From Protea cynaroides (taxonomy: Eukaryota > Streptophyta > Magnoliopsida > Proteales > Proteaceae), in NCBI GenBank assembly GCA_028583415.1, contig CM053267.1, forward strand, positions 53,272,914 to 53,336,913: a stretch of 64,000 nucleotides of DNA. Direction: 5' to 3'. Within the stretch, counting starts at the first letter, position 1. The number at the start of each line of letters is the position of its first letter. The position numbers were made by a program, and so were the translations under genes. Shown piece after piece: positions 10,929 to 23,313 of the stretch. The notes under the pieces were generated by a model, which was not told the DNA's origin, searched no databases, and saw nothing but the letters and a program-made list of their open reading frames with translations.

Positions 10929-13900
10929 ATGGCATCAGTTGTTCTAGGCTCCTCCATGCCACTGCAAAAGCCTTGCCGGAAAGTTTTCAGTTGGAGACGA
11001 AGCAAGAACTCTAGAAAGTTGAGGGCGACTCTATCGGACGGTGCTGCCCTGCTTAAAGCAGCCAAGTACACTGTAAGATTCCCCTTTTAATAGTCTTCAT
11101 ATTTTCTGTCTCTGATTTTTTTTATTATGGGATTGAAGTTTGTTTCTGTAATTCTACTGTTCAGTAGAAAATTTGAGGGAGACAAGACCAATCTAGTGAA
11201 TTTGTCAAGTCTAAAGTGTTGGAATGGTTTAAAGCTTTGATTAATTTGTGAATTGGTCCAACTTGGAGGCTTTGGTTTGCTGGTAATACCATTGACATTC
11301 ATAAAGGTGCGATAGTGCGGGAGTTAGAGTTGGTGTTGGGAGAGGTTGGAGGTGTTTTGGCCCTTGGGCTGAAGAACTCTGTCAAAACCCTATTAGATTA
11401 AACTCCATTAGATTCTTTAATTGTATATGCCTATTCATTTGGTGACAATCATCTAATCGTGTGTTAAGTTTGGAGATAATGCATTTCATTTGAACTTTGA
11501 AACATGGTTGAAATGTCTACTATTTTGAGAAGTGGTTGAAAAAAAATGCTTCATGTCTGATAATACAATATGAAAAGTCTAGTACACGATGGATCATAAG
11601 ATGGATGTAGGCCTTGAAATTTGACATGGGGCCTACTGAATGGGTTTGCCAATCTAATGGTTGGAGTAGCCACGTTAACCCCCAGTGGTGCTCAAATAGA
11701 GAGGACACCATGCCAAGCTTCGAGAACCTTTTCTGATGAAGCAGACAGTCTACAAACTAACAGACTGGAAATCCCATTTCACAACTAGTAGAACAGTCAA
11801 CTGTGATGTGTGGCCTAGTTTCAGGTGGCATTATCCTGCTTCTTCTCTTCCTTTCTTTGATGTTTTTTGTTGCATTCAATTGTTTTTGTTCTGGCAGTTA
11901 GTATACATAATTTGAACTTTAGACTAGGTTATGACGGGAACTCAGGGAAGCAGTTTTACTGATAAACTTAATGTATGATTTTTCAGCACCTAGTTTGATT
12001 TTAAATTATATATGTTAGCTCTTTAAGCACTGCTGCCACCATATATTCTTTGTGAGTATGATTTCTGATGTTTGTAATTCTAAAATATCAGTGCAAATCA
12101 ATAATATCTTACACTTCCGAATGCTGTTAGATTTCCAATTATGGTACTTTGTGAGTATGAGTTCTGGTCCCTGGATTACATGGGGAATCTTTTCATCTTC
12201 CCGTTGCAGGGAATGGTGATATTACTTTAAGAGAAAGAAATATTTGCACCCACTGCATCTATCACTAAATCGAAGAGGAGATAGGTCTAAAAGGTGAATC
12301 TGAGAGGTCAAGAGGGTACATGATCTATATTAAACCATTTGAGGAGCCAAACAATATCTGCCTTGTTGAAATGGATGGATGAATGTGAGGCATAATGGCC
12401 TTTTATCATTGAATATCCCCTAATGTAGACAGTGTGATTTCATGGAACCTTAACCATTTGTCAGAGGAAGAGATGCAATCATGAAACATGTGTTACATAC
12501 TGCCATGATTTTGATTTTTAATTTTTTTACTTGTATATATGATATTCTTGACATGGACACCAACTCCTTTATGGCATCTAACAATACAGAAAAACTAGCC
12601 CCATGGTTCCAAACCCTATTTGTGTCCAAAATGCTTGTCCATATCTTTCAAAATGATTCTTTAGCCAGTGGTTCAGTTACAATATTTCTTGTAATGAGAT
12701 GATTCACTTACATTTTTTTAATGAGATGATTCAGTTACAATGACTACTATACATAACGATTTTTGTTTTCCGAATAATATTAAGAAGAGCTTTTGTACTA
12801 AAAGAATTGAAACACAGTATATTGATATACAATTTTGACATTTTGTGGAGTTTGTACAGGATTAATTTAGATTTTATGTGCACTTAATGGAAGTGGGTTT
12901 ACCTTGTTAATTCTTTTCAAGTACAATTGCTATTCTGGTGTGACTAACTTAAAGAACAATATGCGTATTATTTTGGGCTTCTTGCAGGTGGATACTTACA
13001 TCAAAAGTGGGATGAGAGTTGGATTAGGATCTGGTCATGCTTCTTGTTTGGCAATAGAATATTTGGGCCGGCAACTTAAAGAAGGAACTTTAAAAGATAT
13101 TGTAGGGATACCCATGTGAGTTGATTTTACTCATCTCATTAATGCTGAAAGCTTTATGTTTCTTTTCTTTCTTCCCCATATAAGAAGAATAGGGAGAGAA
13201 TCTTTCTCTCTTTTTAACCCTTTCCTCTTTTTCATTGATTAATATATGTTTTAATTAGAGACAGGAAAGTTGAACTTGAACAAAATTTACCCTTACCCCC
13301 CCCACAAAAGAAAAAAAGGTGTTCAAAGCTTTGTGATGTACTTCTCCTGCCTACGAGTTCTCATTTAGCAAACTCAATTATATAATTGGCAGATTTTGAC
13401 ATGGAATAAGACAACAATCAAAGGCTTTTGATACTGGAAAGAGCCTTCTCACAATGATGGAATCCTGTTCAGTTACACTACCCTAGCTCCTTACAGATGG
13501 AATACGTATAAGTCTTTGAAAGACAACAAACAGTTGGTCACAATGAATATCCCCAACACTGATTGGCTTCAAAAAGCTATTGGAAATGACCCTGAATTTT
13601 CTGTTTTTCTTTCCTTGAGGGTCTAAGGGTCCTACAGAACTAACATGGCTGAAAAACTTGATGTGATTCTCCTAGGGTAGACCAAGGCATGGCAATTGTT
13701 GTAGGATGAGAAGAGTGAATATAGCGTGCTACTCAAATACACTTGATTCTTTACATGCTTGAAAATGTCAACTATAACTGCCTAATAATCAAATTTAATG
13801 GTAATTACAGTCAATAACATACTCCTGTGACAAACTGAGATTTCAATTACTTCATAGCCTTATAATTAGTAAAACCTTCAGAAAGAGTCTGCCCTCTTCT

Positions 13901-15533
13901 TGAAGGGCAAAAACTACAAAATGAAAAGTGTCAAGAGAAGATACCCAACTCAAAATGAATACAACCAAGCATGACAGGCGGATATTCACCGCAAAGTTAG
14001 CATGAATCCTTAGGAAACAGATTCACCATGTTCAAACACATTAACCACACATAAGACAAATGATACCCTTTTTTTGTGTTGTATTTCTCCTCATTAGATG
14101 GGAATCTGGTAGCGTACATGGTGAAAATATACAGATCATCAAAGTAGCTTAAGGTTTTGTCGTATGTTATCACATCTCTATTAGCTTTCCCAGTTGTTCA
14201 TTTTTGCTCTACTCAGACGTGGGACCAGCCAACCTGTCTGGCCAAGTATTTTTCATGGTGGCTTTCTTTTTGGGTTGTTTCCATGTGGCAAAAAAACAGG
14301 GTTTATTGTATTCTTCTAGTGGAGATAATATTGCAGTTGGTCTTCTCTTAAGGGCTATTGAGGGTTTTATGTTAATTTTACTAGTTTACCAAAAGAAATA
14401 ATTCTTTTCTTAAAAAAAAAAAAAGTATTTCACTATTTTACTGAGTAAAGGGTTAACTATTTATCATAATCCAGATTTCCTATTTTTAATCAGTTTCTAG
14501 TTTTCAGGCAAATTAGGATATATGTTATTGAGTCTGCATTTAACTTACGGTTGAAATTTGACACATAGGGTCAGGTTAAAACTTTAAGTTTTATGATATA
14601 CTCCACATGTTCTTATGGTAGTGGGACAAATAGAATTCTAGTGGAGACACAAGTGAAACTTACCCTTGTTGATTTTCCTTCCTCATCTTCTATTATTTTA
14701 TTCTCTCTTCTTTTCTTCTGCTATCCCTTTCTCTAAAATTACTGTTCATGTCAAGGATTGAAGTATCCATTTTGAGCATGATTGCAAGCCAATATTAATA
14801 GACATAGAGTAGATGTGAAAATTGATAGAAAGGGAAAAATTGAAGCAGCTGGAAGTACTTTCAAGTGATCCTTGTCTCTTGTTGAAAGGTCATTTGCTCT
14901 TTCATTACTAATCAAGCAAGTCAAGCCAAGCGAAAATACTTTCTGTCATATAGGATATGCATGGAAACACAATAACAGATAGGAACATTTAGGATGCATG
15001 CAAAATTAGTCCTCTTCCCCCTCCCCTACTCTCTCAATTTCATTGTTCTATTAGTTATGATTTTAAGTATCGATACGATATGCCTCGTATCCACTGATAC
15101 GTATCCATATCGGGAGTGGTCAATACGATACTTTTCGATACGTATCTCTTTTTTTAAAACAAAAAGTGTATCCACATGTATCGATTGTATCGAACCGATA
15201 CAGCTCGATACACTTTGATACGATCGATACACTCAATATATGTCGATACACTTATGTTTTCATTCTTGCAAAACATAAGATACACTTACCGATATGGCTC
15301 GATACACCTCGATACGGACCGATACACCTCGATACAGACCGATACACCTCGATACGGTCAATACACACTTATAAAGCTTGATACAACTGATTTTATTCCA
15401 CTTTTCTGGTCTTCTTCCTTGCTAACAACCTACAGTTCATGGAAACCGAAAGTTGTAGCTCATTGAATATCATCAACTATGTCTTTAATCCTTGGAAATA
15501 CTTTAAGATTGCTTTAAGATTGCTTTAAGATTG

Positions 15534-15569
<36 letters not shown>

Positions 15570-18207
15570 AATGCTTAAAAATTGTGTTTTGCATGTTCCC
15601 TAATCATTTCCATGTGTATCTTGCCCTGTATTCTAGTATCTTAGTGTATCCACCGTATCCACAATACGATACGATACGTTTCCTAAAATTGCCCTACCGA
15701 TACGCTACCGATACATGATATTTTTATCCTTGCTACTAGTTACGTTTTCCATCTTTTTCTGGCAAAAAAGTTATACGTCCTGGAACTGGAGGTCTCTTTT
15801 AACTTTTTAATGAGTGAAGTTACTTGTTCCATTTCTTACTGACAAAAAAGTTAACTTACTGGAAGCTGCAGGTCTCTTTTTAGTGGGAGTGAAGCTGCGA
15901 ATGCAGGAATCCCATTAGATCAATACCAAGAAAGTTCTCAAGTGTGCTCGCATTCTTATTGTCCAATAAGTTGCATTTTTATGGGGTTTTGTGAGTACTA
16001 CATGTTTTAGTGTGATCTCCTTGCATGTTAATTGAATGTAACTGCATATGAACTCTCTTCATAATTCTTTTCTTGATCCTTAAACATGGTCCAAGTATAA
16101 TTTGTCTTGGGGCTTGTCATGATATTGCTAACTTGCAGATTGATTTTGCATTTAATGATGCTGATATCATGGAAGAGGGAACACTGGTTGCCATCATTGG
16201 TCGCCGGAAATGGCAAGGTAGTGAGTCTATAATCCAAGAGAAGGTGAGTCAGCATCCTCTTACGCGTCCTATTTCGGTGGGTTTTGATTAGAAACCAAGC
16301 TTAAGCCTGAGGAATTTTCAATCCATGTGTATAATTTTAGTGCTCAAAATATATGAATTTGTAAGACTGGTTTCTTTTGAATTTTGATTTTGGTTTCGTG
16401 GATCTGGAAGGCTTAACTATGAATTTCCTTTCATTTTTTATTTGTAGTCTATTGTAGAGGGAGCTGGTAAGCTTGCATTCATTGTAATTGAAAGGCAATA
16501 CACAGGACATGTAGATGGTTCTGTTCCAGTCTTGGTTCACACTGTAAGATTTCCACCTCTGATGAAACTTTTCAGAAAAATGAACTCTACTAAAAGAATG
16601 GCATACAGTTAACACTTCCTTTTCTTTTGTCAGTATAACTGGATGCAAACTGCAGAGGAAATCGATGACCTGTTTCTAGGAGACGCAGAGGTCTGCCTCT
16701 CACAAAAGTCAGGCACTATGTTATTACAATGATCTTTTCCCTGCTCATATTTTTGTTTGCAGTTCTGCGTACTCCACCCCTTCCCAGTTTCAACAATACA
16801 ATCATTCGTAATGTAATCGAACTACGTTTCCTCCCCCCAACTAATGAATTTTTTTTTTCTGGTGAAGTAAAACAAACCTGCCCCTGCCTCCACAAACACC
16901 CCCCCTCCACACACACACAAAAAAAAAAGAAAAAAAAAAGAAGAAAAAAATAAGATAAATAAAAAGAAAGAAAGTAACTATTCTCTTCTTCATGAGACAT
17001 TATATTTACCACTTGATTCAGTGTCTAGATGAAGAACCTTCTGATGAGAGACTCATGAGATTTTGAATACTGAAAGGGCCTCCGCGCAGTTATCCATTAA
17101 TCTTCTTGTTTCTCTTATTGATGCCCATATTTAACTCTCCTTTGGACTGGGGCATATCAATGAGAAATAGAAAACATGATCCATTGGCCATTGCAGCATA
17201 CTCACTGACCTATATTAAAGATGGTTATGTCTGAAAATGTTGTCATCACTTTCAAAACGATGGCCTTCTACTCTAGGAAGAGGAGAGTTGACATTTTAAC
17301 ACAAGCAAAAGATGAACGTGCATCCATGACAAAAGCAATGTGAAAAGGCACAAGATGAGACTCATAAGTAGTACCCCAGGGTTCTCTGAATTTAAAGGAC
17401 ATGGACGAGACATCAGACAGAAGAAGCAATTCATTTCAGGATACTAATTTTCTTTATTCCCCCCCCCCACAAAAAAAAAAAAAACCCTGTTTTTTAAAAT
17501 CATTGAAGGTTTGGAGGAGATCAGCTTCAGGGCTTGCCGGTCCACTGGGAGGTGACTTCCCTTTAACTACCAGAGATGGACATAATGTTCTTGATCTCAT
17601 CTTCACTTCACCCATATTGAATCTAGGTATATTATTGCCATGAATCTGCCTTGATTTTCAATATTTTTAACACTTATTGATAAAACCTCTATAAAATATA
17701 GATATAAGCTACTTTGAAGCTTAAAATTGCGTGCATGCTCAAACTTAGCTACTTTGATATTCTCACCACCTTATTCTCTTCCTTGTCGCTTATGATGGTT
17801 TTTCAATGTTAATTGCAGCGGAAGTGGCCGAAAGCCTAAATAAAATTGATGGGGTTGTGGACCATGGAATTGTATCTGGAATCCCGTTGGTCTTCTATCT
17901 TCTAAATTCTATATAACAATTGGAAGATACCTCTTGTTACTAGCATGCTAAATATACTGCGCAAAACTGCTGTGCATGTTTTTGTTTATGGTATATGTAT
18001 ATTGCATGTATATAACATGCAAATCTCCATCCTGAGTGTTTTACACTGGCAGTGCATTGAGAGCCTTCCTAGATTACAAATTCCAAACTTTTATCTAAAG
18101 TTAACTTCCTGTTGTGGATATGCTGCAGCTGCACAGCAATAATTGCTTCAGAGAATGGGTTGCAGATTGTTGATAATTTGCCGAAGAAAACAAGCTGGGG
18201 ATTTTAA
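10929..18207 (+). CDS. RPI4: Probable ribose-5-phosphate isomerase 4, chloroplastic
   Basis: Nine exons join in phase to 287 residues: 10929-11072, 12988-13115, 15872-15941, 16139-16243, 16448-16543, 16634-16690, 17509-17626, 17819-17885 and 18129-18207. All have GT-AG ends; weak donors are GTCTGC (exon 6) and GTTGGT (exon 8). The product is an RpiA-fold protein. It has a Ser/Arg-rich transit-like N-terminus (about residues 1-35), the phosphate-loop motif SGMRVGLGSGHAS (about 54-66), DFAFNDAD (acidic active-site region), GPLGGDFPLTTRDGHNVLD, and the C-terminal VDHGIVSGIPCTAIIA. RpiA interconverts ribose-5-P and ribulose-5-P in the pentose phosphate and Calvin cycles. The usual KGGGGA/KGRGGA loop with its catalytic Lys is not seen after DAD; GTLVAIIGRRK stands there. 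This fits the divergent plant RPI4 class, whose activity is uncertain. The start is the first ATG after a GA-rich leader. Confidence 0.88.
15063..15728. repeat. GATAC-rich repeat inside isomerase intron 2
   Basis: This lies within the second intron (13116-15871). Words such as CGATACG, ATCGATAC and GTATCG recur on both strands from 15069 to 15710. They include a short tandem array of about 21-bp units (CCGATACACCTCGATACGGA) at about 15297-15360. Also inside are three direct copies of TTTAAGATTGC near 15502-15533 and a (TA)n tract at 15535-15567. Dispersed arrays of this kind are common in plant introns and may be a MITE, but no clean terminal repeats or target duplication were found. Confidence 0.55.
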
Positions 18208-20274
18208 TTTTCATTTTCGGCCAAGGCTAATATGATTGATCTAAATATTACTTCTGCACATAAATCTTTTTCTTTAGAAATCAGGTAAGAATCAGATACT
18301 ATTAATTGGTAATTCCTATTTTTAACTTATGGAGCAAGTCAGGGTTCTTATTTGATATTCTATTTATTCACTTGCAGCATTTTGGCCTTTCTTCAGTCGG
18401 GATCTCATGCTGGTTCTTCCTTCTGTGTGTGTGTTGTATGTTTGACATTGTGATTCAGTATTTGGCTGTACTCAATTTTCTTTTATGATAACATTTTTTT
18501 TTATGGAAAAAGATCAAATAATGTATACAAGAAGTGGGCAAGAGAAAGAAAAAGGAATCAATTATATTAAAAATCTCTACAAATATGTGTCTTTACCAAG
18601 GGATATTTCCTTCACTTCACTGTTCCCCAAGGGTTGGAAATTATGCTCTGAGATCTCCTGAAATGCCTAAGCACAGTAATTCACAATCCAAATCATACTT
18701 CATGACTTGAGAACCATCCTCAACCAGTCCAACCCACACACAGTAGCCTACTAAAAATATGAAATGTTCAATCAATGAGGCATGTCTTGCTATGATTTGG
18801 AAGGAAATAAACCGATGAGTGGATATTAGCCTTTGAACTCTAAACCTAAAAATTGGACAACCATAACAATGGCTGAGAAGTTGGTACAATATCCAGTTTG
18901 GTAAACCTTGTTTGAGGTAATGCTTCATTCATGTTGTGCTCACTGACAGAAAATCTAGATCCATAATGTGTATGCCAGCATGGGGTAAGTTTAATGAGAA
19001 TAATGAAGCTTACTTGCTTAATATTTTTGAACAATTATAGAAAACATCTCTGCTTACAAGTGCTGCCTGTAGTAATCTATCGAGGAGAAGTCCTGCAAAA
19101 TTGTCGACAGAGAAGAGAAGGATGAACTCCCTGTTGGATAGAAGCCAGTTACAATGCACAGTTGCAAGGCAAGTCAGGGTTTGGTGGATGCTAGAGATCA
19201 GCAGATACAAGAAGCTACCCAGTTCTCAGCAGAAAAGCCCATGCATAGATAAACAATCACATGCTGATCCAATCACATAATTCCAGATTTGATTGTAAAC
19301 TCCTCAAGATATGCAGCACAGATCAGGTTTCCAGCTGCCTGAAATTTAGCCAGATTATGCTCCTTTAAATTTTGATTTAGCATCAATGGCATCAAAGAGA
19401 TTCGTCCCATAAACATGGACAAGGGAGAAACCTCCCCAAACCGGAACCCACCTGCACAAATATAAAGTTTGCATTAATAAAATAGGATTGCAGGGGATGC
19501 ACAGGAAGATTTGGTTAGAAGAATCAAGAGTTAAAAATAAATTTCTGGAATTAGCATTCTTCATTAATATTTGTAAACATTCAATCATCTTTTGGTGCAT
19601 CTTTTCTTTTTTCGTCCGTGTTTACATTCCAACTCTCAGAAATGCATTGGTTGGATGTATTTTGGTCAAATTGCATTCTTTGTTAGCATTTAATCGACCA
19701 ACTCACCGACAGAATCCGCGTGAGAATTCCTACCAAAATTCTCCAAATGCATGATCACGCCCGCCACCAAATGCGTCTGGAGTTTGGACCAGTGAAGAAC
19801 TCGGGCAAGATGTCTTTGGTATCGCGAGGATGTAATCGGAGGTGGGCAGCACTGCTAGATGTTGTGAGGTGAGTTCATACCCGTCTTTAACCCATTGAGA
19901 TTTAATTCCTTCTCTCAGCAAGAATGTTTACTGTTTTTGGTCTTTGAAAATTTTTAGATGCTTGTGATTCTGTTCAACCTTTGACAATGAAACCAAAGTC
20001 ATTATTCCCTTCAGTTGCCTCTTTTTTTCTCAACTTTCGATTCAGGCCCAATTTTGTTGCAGAGCACCCAGTCTAAGGAAAAGGGGTAAGGAGTGATTAA
20101 TGCTTTGTCATAATTCATCACATAGTTCCATCGATGGAATGGTCTCCACTTGTCCTGAGTCTTTGGAGCATTCATCACGAAAAATGTTTCTTTGGAGCAG
20201 GACTCCATATTCCATTGGCTAGTGAAGAACAGCTCAAACTGTTTCCTATTGTTACCATTCTTATTCTCATTTAG
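18208..20274. other. 3' flank of isomerase gene and spacer, no gene recognised
   Basis: The 3'UTR presumably starts at 18208. Beyond it no supported gene or element was found. Short frames on both strands (for example near 19010-19210) match no family known to me. A minus-strand frame at 20011-20292 has a vague resemblance to plant transposon gag proteins, too weak to call. Confidence 0.4.
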
Positions 20275-20428
20275 TCCAAATGTTCTTGTCATATTACGAC
20301 CTCGTAGTCATGGACTCGAAGTACGGAAACAGTCCCTTTGTGTTATGGGGGTAAGGCTGCATACATTTTGCTCCTCCTCAAACTTTGTAGTAGTGAGAGT
20401 TTCATGCACTGGGGCACCTTTTTTTATT
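20275..20428 (+). mobile_element. Au SINE, 5'-eroded copy
   Basis: The B-box region (GGACTCGAAGTACGGAAACAG) and Au body words (GGTAAGGCTGCATACATTTT, then GTAGTGAGAGTTTCATGCAC) are followed by a T run. The A box is not recognisable, so the copy is 5'-truncated or heavily mutated. It is more diverged than the copy at 1573. Confidence 0.7.
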
Positions 20429-20429
20429 C

Positions 20430-21642
20430 TATGGAGAGTCTTGGTGGGATGAAGGTTGATTTTGCCAATATGACCTTTGGATAGCTAAAACTCCCCATGA
20501 ATTATCTATGAGTTCCCCCTTTTCACTCGAAATTCGTTGGGAAGGAAGGAACCCTTTCTTTACGTACTATTTTGCCTATCAACCCGAATGAATCAGTCGA
20601 TCCACATTATATAGAAATCAACTTCTCCTTGATTCCCACCTTGTATGGCATTGAAAGCTATAAGTAGCAAATTTTTGTTTATCTCTCTCCCTTATGCCCT
20701 ACTAGGCGGTGAATCCTTTTGCTTTGTGTTTTCAGCTGTCAAACTATGGATGGCTGATGTGGCTATTATGACAGTTGGATTGATCAGGGACTATGTGGAT
20801 TGGTCATTGATGTTTTCAGCTGATTATGGTAGGGAAAGTGATGCCCTTTTAAAAGATAACAAGGAGTAATGGTTAACTCTCATAAACCTTCAACCTTGGT
20901 GGTGCCAGGTCTTGGGATTGAAGCTTGTTTTCATCTTAGGAGGGTTGGATTTGGAGGATTACTTGTACTTTTTTTCTCATTCAAAAAAAAAAAAATGTTC
21001 ATTAGAAAAAAAAATTATATTCCATGGCTCTTATTAAAGTACGGAGCATGTCCCTGAGTTGGATTCATAGTAAATTTGAAAACGGCAAAAATTCGGGTAC
21101 GGATACATACATGTATTAAACACAATTAGTTTTCAATCTGGGAATTTAAAATCCAGTTAAAAAATACATATGGCATTAATACGTACATGTTTAATACGAC
21201 AACATTTTACTAAAATTACGGCATATATTCATTATGCAATTGATATCTATATCATTCAACAAATAGAATAATAACATAAAAATATAAATTTATATACAAA
21301 CAAATTTGCAATCTATGAAATTCCACATAAAATCACCATCTCATTAACATAAAACACATATCAAATTTGGAAGGGTTTATTCGGTGGTGGGGTTTCAAGG
21401 ATTTTGAAAAAAAAAAAAAAAAAAAGAAATATCGGGGAAGAAATAAAGGGGAAATTTTGTTTTTGTTTTTGTTTTTTGTTTTTTGTTTTTTTTTTTTAAT
21501 GTTTAATAGGGCTACGTATTTAAACCGTGTTTAATACTTTTCAATATTAAAAAATATGATTTTTAAAAATCTATGCAATAATCCATAAAAATACAATTTA
21601 AAATTTGGAACAGATATAATTCTCATATTAAACATGAATTTC
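20430..21642. other. AT-rich spacer, no gene seen
   Basis: From about 21060 onward the sequence is strongly AT-rich, with A and T tracts (21406-21425, 21448-21499) and recurring TTTAATACG/ACATGTTTAATACG words. No coding, RNA or bounded repeat feature is supported. Confidence 0.4.
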
Positions 21643-21960
21643 ATAGTTTTTTTTTTGGCTAAAAGATACTTTGAATTAAAAACTAAGGAAAAGTACAAAG
21701 AAAACCGTTTGTGGGTGTAAAACCTTCACGTTCGGCATTGCTATCAGCAGAGGCACCGAGGGTCAAATCATGAGAATCTGAATGGTGGTCTGCAAGAAGC
21801 ATCCCACACTATATCTCTAGCAACAAAATCTAGACAATTAGTCCAATGGTAGGATTGTCTGTCATGAACAGCTTTCCTAGCCAGTCTATCTGCCACAGTG
21901 TTTACTTCCCTAAAACAATACGTGAACCTGAGCTAACAATCAACTAGGGAAGCAAATAAT
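21643..21960 (-). mobile_element. L1-type LINE 3' tail (RNase H remnant)
   Basis: The minus-strand frame reads FREVNTVADRLARKA and then FVARDIVWDA, the conserved C-terminal RNase H region of plant L1 LINEs. The minus-strand 3' end falls at an A tract (T run at about 21644-21656 on plus). Only this tail remains; it is 5'-truncated. Confidence 0.65.
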
Positions 21961-22245
21961 CCCCCCACTCCTGAAGAAATTCCCAAGGCATACGTGAATT
22001 TCTTAGTTAGACCATGAGACATTCATATGGGTTTAACCCAAAGCAATTTTAAAGATATAAACTGGGATCCATTTTTGCCAAAAAAAAAAAAAAAAAAACT
22101 GGGATTCGTGTGGGCAGGGCATCAGTTAGAATCTCTTCGATAAGCCCACCAACCATTAAAGTGGTTGCGCCCCCATTAGGTTATTGGGCTTCATTTAGCC
22201 ACTTGCTTTAAAAGCTTCTGGAGAGAAGATTACTCTATAAATTAC

Positions 22246-22561
22246 ATGTATAGGGGCTCACACTGTTGTAGAGAAATTAACTCTGTAGCAGATAAACTTG
22301 CCAAGACTGCTGCTTGTGAACGAAGCTCACAAGATTGGAGTTCTTGTCCTTCTTGTGTAGCTAGAGAGTGGTATGGGATGCTTCCCACCTACCACATTTC
22401 AGATTTCAATAATTGTATTGTTCTTGTGCTGGTTCACCCGGAGTGACCGCTGCTATGGCAATGCCGAAGGTGGGGATTCTCACTCTATTTGGGTGTCTTG
22501 TATTTCCTTTTATTTTCCTTAATATAATCTTTTTGGATTCTAGGAAAAAAAAAAAAAAAAC
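22246..22561 (+). mobile_element. L1-type LINE 3' tail (RNase H remnant)
   Basis: CREINSVADKLAKTAACE followed by SCVAREWYGMLP is the same RNase H tail as at 21643-21960 but on the plus strand. It ends in an A tract at 22544-22560. The two tails are arranged with 5' sides facing each other. Confidence 0.65.
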
Positions 22562-22667
22562 TGCTGTATCATATCATGGAAGACTTCTAGTGCATTAACT
22601 AAAGATATTTTTCCTAAACAAAAGATGCATAAGACTTCGTAGGGAACAAGGAGACACTCTTAACATC

Positions 22668-22763
22668 CCAAGGGGATAGCTTAGTTGACAAAAGACCAAC
22701 ACCTCAATATGAAAAGGTCATGAGTTCAATTCCCTAGGGGTTCTACCTACCCCTAAAATTGCT
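22668..22763 (+). mobile_element. tRNA-derived SINE-like head
   Basis: GATAGCTTAGTTGAC resembles a pol III A box and GGTCATGAGTTCAATTCCC a B box, at about tRNA spacing. No acceptor-stem pairing is evident, so it is read as a SINE head or tRNA-related relic rather than a working tRNA. It directly abuts the mitochondrial fragment. Confidence 0.45.
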
Positions 22764-23060
22764 CCTTACCCTTATTTTTATGTAAAGGATCTAGTAGGTC
22801 GGGTAGCTTCTGCTATCTTTTATTCCATTTAGATTTTTTATGCTCCTAATGTTTTGGGGCATCCCGACAATTATATACCTACTAATCCGATGCCCACCCC
22901 GCCTCATATTGTGGCGGAATGGTATTTCCTACCGATCCATGCCATTCTTCGTAGTATACCTGACAAATCGGGAGGTGTAGCCACAATAGCACTAGTTTCT
23001 ATATGTCTGTTGGCTTTATCTTTTTTTAAAAGTATGTATGTGCGTAGTTCAAGTTTTCGT
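22764..23060 (+). pseudogene. Mitochondrial cob (cytochrome b) fragment, NUMT
   Basis: The frame YPYFYVKDLVGRVASAIFYS, then GHPDNYIPTNPMPTPPHIV, WYFLPIHAILRSIPDKSGGV and FFKSMYVRSSSFR follows the C-terminal part of plant mitochondrial apocytochrome b, the Qo-site and adjacent helices of complex III. About 99 codons are kept without a stop, but with replacements against the well-conserved protein (for example HIVAEW where HIVPEW is usual). It lacks the start and the end, so it is a nuclear copy of mitochondrial DNA and not a gene. Confidence 0.88.
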
Positions 23061-23062
23061 AC

Positions 23063-23215
23063 TAAAAAATATCAACTCAGGGTAGCTAGAGCATTTAATA
23101 AAAAAGGTTCACCCTCGACAGCTACAAGTTGGAGACCTAGTGCTGAAAGAACAGAGGGCACCCCTTCATGATCCACGGGGCAAGTTCAAGCCTAATTGGA
23201 GTGGCCCCTTTACCA
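23063..23215 (+). mobile_element. Ty3/gypsy integrase C-terminal fragment
   Basis: Starting right after the cob fragment, the frame carries YQLRVARAFNKK and, after a one-base frame change, QRAPLHDPRGKFKPNWSGPF. This is the conserved chromodomain-proximal end of plant gypsy integrases. It is followed by duplicated GGCCCCTTTACCATCAT words and an (AC)n tract. It is an isolated fragment with no LTR. Confidence 0.8.
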
Positions 23216-23270
23216 TCATTCCCCCCTCCCGAATTGGGCCAGCCCCCCTGGGTGGCCCCTTTACCATCAT

Positions 23271-23272
<2 letters not shown>

Positions 23273-23308
<36 letters not shown>
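23273..23308. repeat. (AC)n microsatellite
   Basis: About 17 CA dinucleotide units followed by an A-rich tract. Confidence 0.9.

Positions 23309-23313
<5 letters not shown>

Noticed and set aside
16716..17012. Open frames in isomerase intron 6
   Set aside because: Low-complexity T/A-rich translations lying inside an intron.
20011..20292. Minus-strand frame resembling plant transposon gag
   Set aside because: Resemblance is only to general aromatic/Arg spacing; not enough to name.
22676..22740. Functional tRNA
   Set aside because: Promoter-like boxes are present, but no cloverleaf acceptor stem; treated as a SINE head.
22854..23171. Single 105-residue gene spanning cob and downstream sequence
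   Set aside because: It is a chance fusion of a mitochondrial fragment and a gypsy integrase piece.
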